Part shown: positions 31,993-39,086 of the stretch, one piece after another
Position numbering within the stretch: position 1 is the stretch's first letter
Layout of the letters: each line of letters opens with the position of its first letter
Source of the DNA: Methanothrix sp.
GTDB taxonomy: Archaea > Halobacteriota > Methanosarcinia > Methanotrichales > Methanotrichaceae
Direction: 5' to 3'
NCBI GenBank assembly: GCA_029907715.1
Contig: JARYLI010000011.1
Coordinates: forward strand, 1-54,657
Length of the DNA stretch: 54,657 nt
Notes under the pieces: generated by a model
Told to the model about the DNA's origin: nothing
What the model saw: the letters and a program-made list of their open reading frames with translations, nothing else
The model's database searches: none
Program-made: the position numbers and the translations under genes

Positions 31993-32216
31993 CATGGTGG
32001 CGACCGATAGCCGTCACGGAGCCACCAGATCTTTTTCGCTGGACTTTAGCGCTGGAGGCAATATTTTCCCACATATCCCAACAAGAAACTCGATTATAAC
32101 ACATTTTACAGGCCCGGAACGCATATCGATTTTGTATCTTCTAATGGTCGAAACGTATATATACTTTCAAGGCGAAGGGAGTATTGTAAAACAAAAAGAT
32201 CCGAGGAGGTTGTGAT
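31993..32216 (+). promoter_or_regulatory. Intergenic module copy C with TATA box
   Basis: Starts near 32024 with a T-run and a CGCT/AGCG hairpin, then gaggcaatattttccc, ataacacattttacaggccc and ggaacgcatatcgatt as in module A, and atggtcgaaac plus TATA box cgtatatatac (32154-32164), actttcaag, gggagtattgtaaaa and RBS CGAGGAGGT as in module B. The 3' half is nearly identical to B, including the untranslated leader. Confidence 0.7.
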
Positions 32217-32510
32217 ATGAAGCATGTGATTGAGTTCATGTGTCCCATCGATCTCGATGGGATTGAGCATATAAAGGTGCAGTACAATATGAAGAACGCA
32301 TCCGGATTGCCCATTGTTATGATCGAAAAGAATGGCAATGGGTGGTGCGTAGTCGAGCACAAGATCCGCTCCCATTCTTCCAGACCAGGACATGGGCCGT
32401 ATGAGCACGTCCCCATCGAGGGCGGCGAGAACTTCGATAGCATTGTGCAGGCGAAGATATTCGCCCAGAGGTACGTGATGACGCTGATACAGAACCAGGA
32501 GCAGATGTGA
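32217..32510 (+). CDS. Small protein of unknown function after module C
   Basis: 97 residues with a strong RBS (GAGGAGG). Beta-rich (MKHVIEFMCPIDLDGIEHIK, PIVMIEKNGNGWCVVEHKI) with a C-terminal helix. No family recognised. Its RBS is complementary to the loop of the structured RNA at 47633-47704. Confidence 0.5.
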   Translation: MKHVIEFMCPIDLDGIEHIKVQYNMKNASGLPIVMIEKNGNGWCVVEHKIRSHSSRPGHGPYEHVPIEGGENFDSIVQAKIFAQRYVMTLIQNQEQM

Positions 32511-32521
32511 GGTGAGCTGAG

Positions 32522-33076
32522 ATGGCCGCGATAGTGCGCGTCCGGGAAGTCTCTGATTTCGCTGTCTCAGACAGCGAGTGGGGCGGGCTCCGTGGGGAGC
32601 TCGCAAACGCAACAGCAAATGTGCTCGGTTGCAGAGCAGCGGGAGGCCCTCAGCCGATCTATCACGCGCTGTGGGACGTGAACTACCACAGCTTCGTGGA
32701 GCCGGTCGAGATCGCAGGGAAGTCCGTCCGCCTGCAGAGCGGGGCTGAGGCGATCGCTAAGCTCGACGCGCTCTGCAGGAAGCTCAGGAGCTGCGAGCCG
32801 TCGCCGAAGCCCGCCCCCAAAGCGCTCTCTGAAATAGTCATGGGAGCGTACAAGAACGCGCTCCGAAAGGCGTGGATCTCCACGCGCCTGGGAAGGCGCT
32901 ACCTGCACCCCAACGAGATCAGGTGCGGGCTGCTGATTGCAGTCCTCGACCTGGTAAAGGCGCTGTACGTCGATTACAACAATTCGCATGGACTCGAAAA
33001 ACTGGTGCAGGATGCAAGAAACGCCGTCAATGAGTACGCTTACGATCTGGATGGATTAATATGGGCCTCAAGGTAA
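32522..33076 (+). CDS. Protein of unknown function
   Basis: 184 residues with GAGGTGAG upstream. Mostly helical; KALSEIVMGAYKNALRKAWI then RLGRRYLHPNEIRCGLLIAV resemble a nucleic-acid-binding surface. No family recognised. Overlaps the next gene by 16 bases. Confidence 0.45.
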   Translation: MAAIVRVREVSDFAVSDSEWGGLRGELANATANVLGCRAAGGPQPIYHALWDVNYHSFVEPVEIAGKSVRLQSGAEAIAKLDALCRKLRSCEPSPKPAPKALSEIVMGAYKNALRKAWISTRLGRRYLHPNEIRCGLLIAVLDLVKALYVDYNNSHGLEKLVQDARNAVNEYAYDLDGLIWASR

Positions 33077-33261
33077 TCCCCTCTGTAAACGTTTTTATCG
33101 GCAAGGACGTGGTCGTAGTCGCTGACCGAACCGAAGTTCAGGCGAAGCTGATCGGGACTGACGATCATTACATCTTCCTAGCAGTCTGCAATGAGGATGG
33201 CGCTCATGAATACGTTGCCATTCCTCATGGCAGGGTCAGGATGCTGAGGATCAAGCCGTAA
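33061..33261 (+). CDS. Small all-beta protein, possibly Sm/LSm-like
   Basis: 66 residues. The order GKDVVVVADRTEVQAKLIG, TDDHYIFLAVCNEDG and HEYVAIPHGRVRMLRI follows the Sm fold: strand 1-2, D-x-h-Y-h-h-L motif, then a second motif with G-R-V. The Sm1 Gly-Asp and Sm2 RG are only partly matched. If right, it would be a viral RNA-binding ring protein. Alternative: any small SH3-like barrel. Confidence 0.4.
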   Translation: MGLKVIPSVNVFIGKDVVVVADRTEVQAKLIGTDDHYIFLAVCNEDGAHEYVAIPHGRVRMLRIKP

Positions 33262-33285
33262 ACTTTTCGCCATTTTTTCCTTCAT

Positions 33286-33296
33286 ATTTTTATACC
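33286..33296 (+). promoter_or_regulatory. TATA box for the protease-capsid operon
   Basis: atttttatacc following T-rich sequence; the ATG at 33331 with GGTGGGG lies just downstream. Confidence 0.45.
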
Positions 33297-33330
33297 GGAA
33301 GTTTCCCGATCTTGTTTTGTGGTGGGGATG

Positions 33331-34518
33331 ATGGGTCTCATTGAAGATCTGTACTCTGACGAGAATATCATGCGTATCAAGGGCGTAATCCTCCGGGAGG
33401 GCGTCTGGAACGATATCTACGTGCCTGGGGACGTGCTTGAGAGCTCAGCGACCTCGCTCCTTGGGAAGTACGTGATGCTGGGGCATCCCGCCGCTGACAC
33501 CGAGCCGAACTGGCCGGAGCAGGCCCTGGGACAGGTGGTGAACGTAGAGTTCGATCCTGAGGCTGGGGAGCTCTGGGCCGAGATGGTGCTGTGGAAGAAC
33601 CGCATCCCCGAAGACCTGCTCAGACGCCTGGAGTCTGGTGAAGTCATACCAGTCTCCTCCGGACATCTCAGCTACGACGACGATGAGACAGGTACTGTGG
33701 GAGGGAAGACGTACACGAAGCGCACCAGAAAGATGTACTTCGAGCACGTCGGGATCGTGTCCGCTGGGGCGTGCGATGTCGCCGACGGATGCGGGGTGTT
33801 CCTCGACACAGAGCCAGAGAGCGAGCTGATAGAGGGAGAGGGCGCAGACGAAGTCCCCTCCGGGACTGCGGTAGCTCAGCCGACGAGATTCGCGTGCCCG
33901 ACCGGTCGGGTTACGATGCTTGTGAAATCGAATTCAAAAGAGGTGGATAGAATGGGAAGCGATTCCGTGACCAGGACGCTGTTCGCGTATCCTGTGATCG
34001 ATAGCAGCAGCGGAGAGATCGCCTGGCAGACCACAGACAGCCAGGAGGTGGCCGCTGCGAAGTCGACCGAGCTCGTGAAGAGCCTGGCAGACGAAATGAA
34101 GACTGCAAAGATCGAGGCAGAGAAGCTGAAGGGCGAGCTCGACAAGCTCACTGGGGAGGTGAACGTGGTCAGGGAGACGCTTGTCGGGGAGCTGAAGAAG
34201 CTCATGCCCGGAGCTCCTGACGATGTCATCAGCAGGTACGCCGGGATGGGCGTATCGAAGCTAAGAGAGTTCGTTACAGACCTGAAGACATACGTAGCCG
34301 TGAACGGCACCGCTCCAGCCGAGAGCGCGCCCGCCGCACAGACAGAGCCGGTGAAGACAGAGACAGTGCCCGCTGTTTCTGAGCCGGATAGGGTGCTGAA
34401 CTCCGACGCGCCGACCCGTGTCACGATTCAGTCGGTGTGCGCGAAGAAACCGGTATCTGTGAAAGACGCGATCAACCGGCTCAAAGCCGAGACTGGGATT
34501 AAGAAATTCATGAGGTGA
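33331..34518 (+). CDS. Prohead maturation protease fused to scaffold
   Basis: 395 residues; second of two adjacent ATGs, chosen for spacing to GGTGGGG. Residues about 1-155 resemble the DUF2213-type head protease: KGVILREGVWNDIYVPGD, KYVMLGHPA (His), EVIPVSSGHLS (Ser), YFEHVGIVSAGAC. Residues about 240-300 are a coiled-coil scaffold (MKTAKIEAEKLKGELDKLTG); the rest is Pro/Ala-rich, ending in a basic helix that may bind the capsid protein. It would template and then cleave the prohead. Confidence 0.75.
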   Translation: MGLIEDLYSDENIMRIKGVILREGVWNDIYVPGDVLESSATSLLGKYVMLGHPAADTEPNWPEQALGQVVNVEFDPEAGELWAEMVLWKNRIPEDLLRRLESGEVIPVSSGHLSYDDDETGTVGGKTYTKRTRKMYFEHVGIVSAGACDVADGCGVFLDTEPESELIEGEGADEVPSGTAVAQPTRFACPTGRVTMLVKSNSKEVDRMGSDSVTRTLFAYPVIDSSSGEIAWQTTDSQEVAAAKSTELVKSLADEMKTAKIEAEKLKGELDKLTGEVNVVRETLVGELKKLMPGAPDDVISRYAGMGVSKLREFVTDLKTYVAVNGTAPAESAPAAQTEPVKTETVPAVSEPDRVLNSDAPTRVTIQSVCAKKPVSVKDAINRLKAETGIKKFMR

Positions 34519-34524
34519 GTTTGG

Positions 34525-35133
34525 ATGGGACTCATGGGCACCGTAGCTGGCGACTTCAAGCTTGGTGGCAGATGCACCGCGTTCCTTTATGAGGGTGCAG
34601 TCACCCCTGCAGAGATGGAGGACAACTTCGGGAACTACCGGCCTGCAGTGACCAGAGCCGCGCCGATCAAGGAGGGAGATCTGGTCGAGCTGTTCGATGA
34701 CACTGCGATCACATACGAAGCCACTTGCGGTCTCCCTGTTGTGAGAAAGATCGGCGGGGCCGCAGGGAGCGCGTATGTTGGCCGCGTGCTGAACATCGAG
34801 AAAGCCGAAGTGCTGGTGCCTCCGACACAGGTATCCGCGCTCAGCGACCTGATCGCGATGAAGCTGCTCCGGGTCGCAACAGTCGAGTTCGCTGGCATGG
34901 ACGGTATGACCGTCATCGAGGCGACAGTGCCTGCGAACGTCGCTGGCGCCGACTCGATCGACATCGGGAACCCCGCGACGCTGATCTACGACAAGACCGC
35001 AAAGAAGTGGAAGTTCGGGAACGGGTCTGGATCGCAGTTCGTCCCCATGACGCACCTGGAGGGCTCGACGAGCACAGACGTGACAGGCCCGGTGCTGCTT
35101 GGGATCGGGCTTGTTCCCGTGGAGATAGTGTAA
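34525..35133 (+). CDS. Probable head decoration protein
   Basis: 202 residues with GGTGAG upstream. All-beta, Gly-rich (GTVAGDFKLGGRCTAFLYEG, VVRKIGGAAGSAYVGRVLN), with a second beta domain at the C-terminus (LEGSTSTDVTGPVLLGIGL). The position between protease and major capsid protein is where decoration or stabilisation proteins occur. No firm family. Confidence 0.55.
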   Translation: MGLMGTVAGDFKLGGRCTAFLYEGAVTPAEMEDNFGNYRPAVTRAAPIKEGDLVELFDDTAITYEATCGLPVVRKIGGAAGSAYVGRVLNIEKAEVLVPPTQVSALSDLIAMKLLRVATVEFAGMDGMTVIEATVPANVAGADSIDIGNPATLIYDKTAKKWKFGNGSGSQFVPMTHLEGSTSTDVTGPVLLGIGLVPVEIV

Positions 35134-35148
35134 CTGAGGTGGAGTAAA

Positions 35149-36138
35149 ATGACATACGTAACCCTCACAAACGACTGGATTCTGCAGAAGGAAGTGTTCG
35201 AGGGGCTGATCGCCGCAAGGCTCGCTAAGAAGTTTGAGTGGCTGGACGCCATACCGAAAGTCTCCCTCGACGGGGCAGAGTCTGTGGCGTGGGCCGTGGA
35301 GGAGTACACGCCTGATCTCGACCCGATGAAGAGATTCCCGCGCAGGGCCGCTGCTGGAACTGAGTTCCCGCGCATCACAATCTCCAGGCTCAGGGAGAAC
35401 CAGGCGGCGCTGACCAGGTACGGGTTCGAGATTGCAGTCTCCGAGAGGTACAGGAGATACAAGACACAGATCGACAACCTGATGAGGACGATCCGCCGCG
35501 CCGCTAGCTGGATGGGCGACTGGCAGAATGCGAAGATCATCGCCGCGCTCACAGACCAGAACACGGGCGTGCAGCGCCTGACTTCTGACATGGAGTTCTA
35601 CAAGCGCACCGCTGTAAAGTGGGGCACACAGAACGCCGACCCGATTCAGGATCTGCTCCTGCTCCAGGAGGACTTCGAGGACACTGCCTCCCCTGGATAT
35701 GTCGCAACCGACTTCTACGTATCTAAGAAGAAGTTCAGGCAGTTCCTCAGGGCGCTCGTAGCGATGGACGTCGACTACGATACCAGATCCGCGCTCTACG
35801 GGGAGCCGGTGGCGTCCGCTTCGTCGCTGTACGTCCCGCTGCTTGATGCGACCGTCCACGGTATGACCGCCGGGATCGAGGACGGTGCGATCCTCGTGCT
35901 CGATAACAGCATAGCTCCGGCGACCCTGTACTACGACTTCAATCCGGAGTACGGGCCCGCGCCTGCGTTCGAGACCGAGGAGGGCGAGACTATCCAGAAC
36001 ACGTTCGGGCTCCACACGAACGAGTACCGCGACGGAGCTCAGCGCGATCTCATAAAGCAGATCTGGCTGGAGAACGTCATAGCCGTCAAAGACGGTAAGG
36101 GAGGGCTCTTCGTTCCGAACGGCGAGTACGGGATCTGA
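35149..36138 (+). CDS. Major capsid protein, HK97-fold
   Basis: 329 residues with GAGGTGGAG upstream. Recognised by position after protease and decoration genes, length, and pattern: N-terminal helix (WILQKEVFEGLIAARLAKKF), E-loop region (RRAAAGTEFPRI), a long spine helix (NLMRTIRRAASWMGDWQNAK), P-domain strands and a terminal beta strand. A strong hairpin follows, fitting a highly expressed gene. Family-level search was not possible. Confidence 0.75.
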   Translation: MTYVTLTNDWILQKEVFEGLIAARLAKKFEWLDAIPKVSLDGAESVAWAVEEYTPDLDPMKRFPRRAAAGTEFPRITISRLRENQAALTRYGFEIAVSERYRRYKTQIDNLMRTIRRAASWMGDWQNAKIIAALTDQNTGVQRLTSDMEFYKRTAVKWGTQNADPIQDLLLLQEDFEDTASPGYVATDFYVSKKKFRQFLRALVAMDVDYDTRSALYGEPVASASSLYVPLLDATVHGMTAGIEDGAILVLDNSIAPATLYYDFNPEYGPAPAFETEEGETIQNTFGLHTNEYRDGAQRDLIKQIWLENVIAVKDGKGGLFVPNGEYGI

Positions 36139-36146
36139 AGTCGACA

Positions 36147-36166
36147 GGCTGGGGCTCAACCCAGCC
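36147..36166 (+). terminator. Hairpin after the major capsid gene
   Basis: Perfect GGCTGGG gctcaa CCCAGCC followed by ctttatgcttt. It may terminate part of the transcripts or protect capsid mRNA 3' ends, giving higher capsid expression than downstream genes. Confidence 0.55.
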
Positions 36167-36189
36167 CTTTATGCTTTATGGTGGTATCG

Positions 36190-36363
36190 ATGCCTGTGAA
36201 AACGTGCACAAGCAACGGCAAGCCAGGTTTCAAATGGGGCGATTCTGGAGAGTGCTACACGTATGAGCCTGGTAGCAAATCTGCACAGGCCAGGGCGAGA
36301 GAGAAGGCTCGAAAGCAGGGCATCGCAATCATGATCAGCCAGGGAAAAATCAAGGTGAAGTGA
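36190..36363 (+). CDS. Small NGKPGxKWG phage protein
   Basis: 57 residues; ATG after GGTGGTATCG. Starts MPVKTCTSNGKPGFKWGDSG then ECYTYEPG: the C-x(n)-NGKPG-[FY]KWG-x(3)-C-Y-[TY] pattern is one I recognise from many uncharacterised small phage head-region proteins. Two Cys may bind zinc. The rest is a basic helix (QARAREKARKQG). Function unknown. Confidence 0.65.
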   Translation: MPVKTCTSNGKPGFKWGDSGECYTYEPGSKSAQARAREKARKQGIAIMISQGKIKVK

Positions 36364-36364
36364 G

Positions 36365-36772
36365 ATGAGCAAAACGCCGGTGAAGCGACTGCAGGACCCG
36401 GTCGCAGAGCGTATAATCAGAATGTACACGCCCGTCCCGACGCTTCTGGAAGACACCGCGACGATCGACGGGCTGATCGACCTGCTGATCGTCAAGGGCG
36501 TGATCCAGGGCGAGGGCACGCCTGGTGAGCCGGGATACATCCCGCCGGAGCGAGTCGTGATGAACTACATCGACCGCTACGGGTCAGCAGTGAACGGGCT
36601 GTGTATGCTGCTCTACGAGAAGGGCGTCGTGACAGAAGACGAGCACCGTATCGCAATAGGGGTCTACCACGACGCGATCAGACACTTCGGGACGAGAGCC
36701 TGCACGTTCGACGAGGTGCAGTCGTTCCGGAAGAACCTGCTAAGAAAAAGGCTGGAGGAGGCCAGGAAGTGA
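36365..36772 (+). CDS. Probable head-tail connector region protein
   Basis: 135 residues, beginning one base after the preceding stop. Helical, with AERIIRMYTPVPTLLEDTAT and HRIAIGVYHDAIRHFGTRA. Position between capsid and gp10-like genes suggests a connector or adaptor; no family recognised. Confidence 0.45.
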   Translation: MSKTPVKRLQDPVAERIIRMYTPVPTLLEDTATIDGLIDLLIVKGVIQGEGTPGEPGYIPPERVVMNYIDRYGSAVNGLCMLLYEKGVVTEDEHRIAIGVYHDAIRHFGTRACTFDEVQSFRKNLLRKRLEEARK

Positions 36773-37149
36773 TCGACCCGATCCAGCTTTTCGACCAGGC
36801 GTGCGGGGAGCTTGAAATTGCAGTCGTGAAAAAGATACTCTCGAACATCCCGCCGCCTAACGCGCCGTCGACCGTCAGAAAGAAGGGGTCGAGCAAAACG
36901 CTGGTCGACACCGGCGCGATGGTCGGAGCGGTCACGCATCGCGTTTCCGTGGAGGGGGAGATGATCGTCGGGGAGGTCGGGATCTTCGATCCTGCGATCG
37001 CTGAGTACGCAGCATACAACGAGTTCGGGACGAGGAGGATTCCTGCGCGCCCGTTCCTGCGAAGCACGTGGGAGGAGAACGTTGAGAAAGTATCCAGCAA
37101 GCTGCTCAGCGCGTTTGGGGACGGCGTGGCAGCCGAATGGTCGAAGTGA
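36769..37149 (+). CDS. Tail completion / HK97 gp10-like protein
   Basis: 126 residues from a GTG that overlaps the upstream TGA (GTGA). The segment SKTLVDTGAMVGAVTHRVSV then AYNEFGTRRIPARPFLRSTW is characteristic of HK97 gp10/Mu gpG-type minor tail or tail-completion proteins. Likely part of the neck that joins head and tail. Confidence 0.75.
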   Translation: MIDPIQLFDQACGELEIAVVKKILSNIPPPNAPSTVRKKGSSKTLVDTGAMVGAVTHRVSVEGEMIVGEVGIFDPAIAEYAAYNEFGTRRIPARPFLRSTWEENVEKVSSKLLSAFGDGVAAEWSK

Positions 37150-37160
37150 AGTGATGTAAT

Positions 37161-37526
37161 ATGGCGAGGAAGCTGTTCGCATACCGCGATGGAACCGACG
37201 AGCAGCGCGCGCTCGTATGCAACGACGCCGGCGCGCTGAAAGTGTCTATGGCCGGGATGGACTACCGAGCGCGGGTGCAGGTGGTCGACCCGTTCGCAGA
37301 CCCGCTTGTGGTGAGCAGCGCGCAGCCGCTTGTAGAGAAGGCTCTGCCGGAGGGATACACAGCAGGATCTGTGTATACGTTCCGAGTGGTATACAAGAAC
37401 GTCGACGTATACCCGAAGACTGTGCTAGTCCGCGTCATAGGGAAGAATGCGGACGGTGATGTTTACTTCCAGATGTATCGCAGTCCGAGCGAGGTGATGG
37501 CGCCCGTGCTCGATAACTGCACGTGA
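37161..37526 (+). CDS. Virion structural protein, unknown
   Basis: 121 residues. Beta-rich (AGSVYTFRVVYKNVDVYPKT, GDVYFQMYRSPSEV) and likely secreted into the virion shell or neck. No family recognised. Placed in the head-neck gene run. Confidence 0.45.
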   Translation: MARKLFAYRDGTDEQRALVCNDAGALKVSMAGMDYRARVQVVDPFADPLVVSSAQPLVEKALPEGYTAGSVYTFRVVYKNVDVYPKTVLVRVIGKNADGDVYFQMYRSPSEVMAPVLDNCT

Positions 37527-37570
37527 AGTTTATGTTTTGCATGTTAACAAGGTAGAAAGAGGAGCGGGAT

Positions 37571-38152
37571 ATGGCAGCAACAGTAACGATAGTCGAAGCG
37601 AACGGCCCGACGGGCAGCCCGACCTGGTCGCCTGTCACAACCGTGAGGTACTGCACAGCAGACACGTACAACCCTGGGAACTCGTATCCGTGCGTAGTTC
37701 CGACGAGCGGGTACAACTACAGCTACTGGAAGCACCTCGCGGCCGAGTTCTCCGGTACGTTCACGCAGCTCAGCAACTGGCGCTGGTACGGGCCGGGAAC
37801 GATCAAGTCGACATGGCAGCTTGGAAGTGGCGGTATGCTCCTGCTCGCTCGCAGGGACGCCGGGGATCATGGTTGTCCCGCTGCGAACTACGCGCAGGCG
37901 ACCGGGACGCAGGGCCAGACCGGGCATTACCTGAAAGACGCGACGAACGGGCACCCGTACTACAAGACGCAGACGATAGACCCTGGGGACGCTGACTCGT
38001 ACACGTCAGCGAACCCGTTTCCGTTCGATTCCACAACATACACCTCGGCTGGCAGGACGAAGTCGCTCGTGTCGCAGCTCCGTATCGGGGTTGGCGCTGT
38101 CCAGGGCGAGAAAGCGACGCTGACCGGCACGATTATCTGGGACGAGATCTGA
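37571..38152 (+). CDS. Probable virion surface protein
   Basis: 193 residues, GGAGCGGG RBS. Beta-rich and full of Tyr, Thr, Gly (VVPTSGYNYSYWKHLAAEFS, GTFTQLSNWRWYGPGTI), a pattern I associate with surface or fibre-like structural proteins of tailed archaeal and thermophilic viruses. Three Cys. No transmembrane part. The next 97 bases hold two strong hairpins. Confidence 0.5.
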   Translation: MAATVTIVEANGPTGSPTWSPVTTVRYCTADTYNPGNSYPCVVPTSGYNYSYWKHLAAEFSGTFTQLSNWRWYGPGTIKSTWQLGSGGMLLLARRDAGDHGCPAANYAQATGTQGQTGHYLKDATNGHPYYKTQTIDPGDADSYTSANPFPFDSTTYTSAGRTKSLVSQLRIGVGAVQGEKATLTGTIIWDEI

Positions 38153-38161
38153 GCAGTCTCC

Positions 38162-38233
38162 AGGCCGGGCTGTGGTGCAGAGCATCCCAGCAGACGCCAT
38201 AGCCCGGCCTGTGAAGCCAGCCCTGTCGCTGGC
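38162..38233 (+). promoter_or_regulatory. Two strong hairpins between structural genes
   Basis: Stem 1: 14 bp (AGGCCGGGCTGTGG 38162-38175 with CCATAGCCCGGCCT 38197-38210, one G-U), loop of 21. Stem 2: GCCAGC (38216-38221) with GCTGGC (38228-38233). No T-run follows, so mRNA processing, stabilisation or translational control is likelier than termination. Confidence 0.6.
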
Positions 38234-38249
38234 GGGCCGGTGGTGAGCG

Positions 38250-39086
38250 ATGCAGACGCTGACGCATCAGACTGTCCTGAGGTATTTCTGGGCGCGCGTA
38301 CTGGAGGATGGCGAGACTGCAGAGTGTCAGTTTGACCTCGACACTGGGGAGCAGAGGTACTGGTACCCGTGCGCTGGAAGATACAGTAAGCTGATGTGGG
38401 TGCCGTTTGACGAAAGACTCGCACGGCTGGTCGCAGCGCAGGGCGAGCGCGTCGAAGTCGGCGCCGGGCCGGCGATCGAAGTCGAGCTCGACCCGTACAG
38501 GGTGCACGAAGAGATCGTACCGCAACCGACTGCGAGAATGTTCTGGGGCTGCACGTATGGGTTCCGGAGAGAGAAGTACATCGGCGACCGTCCCGTGATG
38601 TACCTGGAGCAGCACCTGCGTGTCGTCGAATACATACACTGTCACGAGTGCGGGAACGACTACGAGCTCACAGCCGACACTAAGAGCCAGTGCCCGCAGT
38701 GCGGCGCCCGCGACTGGTGGCTCTGCAGGAGGTGTGGCGAAGTCGAGCTGGGACAGTACGTCTGCAAATGTGGGTTCATGTACGAGCGAGAAGGCCCTTA
38801 CACGGGAGTCCAGGTGGTCTGTCCTGCCTGCGGAGCGACCGACCTGCTGCCTGTCGGGATAAGGAAGAGCGACGATGCCTGCCTAAAGCTTCCCGACGGA
38901 CAGGCGCTCTGTAAAGACTGCCTCGACAGAAACATGCGGTACGGGCTTGAGAGAGTGATCGTTCTTGAGCGCCGGCTTTTCTCGTGGCTGGAGACGAAGT
39001 ACGTCGCCGGGTACGAGGACGGGCCTGAGCTGGTGGTGTCAGACGAGGGGATCAGACTGCGTCGCGGTGGTGGTTGCGCATGGTGA
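38250..39086 (+). CDS. Multi-zinc-ribbon protein
   Basis: 278 residues with CCGGTGGTGAG upstream. N-terminal half is beta-rich without motif; the middle holds several CxxC knuckles: CHECG and CPQCG, CRRCG and CKCG, CPACG, CKDC. These make about three zinc ribbons. Such ribbons in a late gene block may bind nucleic acid or scaffold tail assembly. It overlaps the adhesin gene by 7 bases. No closer family recognised. Confidence 0.6.
   Translation: MQTLTHQTVLRYFWARVLEDGETAECQFDLDTGEQRYWYPCAGRYSKLMWVPFDERLARLVAAQGERVEVGAGPAIEVELDPYRVHEEIVPQPTARMFWGCTYGFRREKYIGDRPVMYLEQHLRVVEYIHCHECGNDYELTADTKSQCPQCGARDWWLCRRCGEVELGQYVCKCGFMYEREGPYTGVQVVCPACGATDLLPVGIRKSDDACLKLPDGQALCKDCLDRNMRYGLERVIVLERRLFSWLETKYVAGYEDGPELVVSDEGIRLRRGGGCAW

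Noticed and set aside
34261..36159. 632-codon minus-strand ORF opposite protease, decoration and capsid genes
   Set aside because: It is exactly antisense to three convincing structural genes, has no recognisable motif and no promoter or RBS; such frames arise from codon bias in GC-rich genes.
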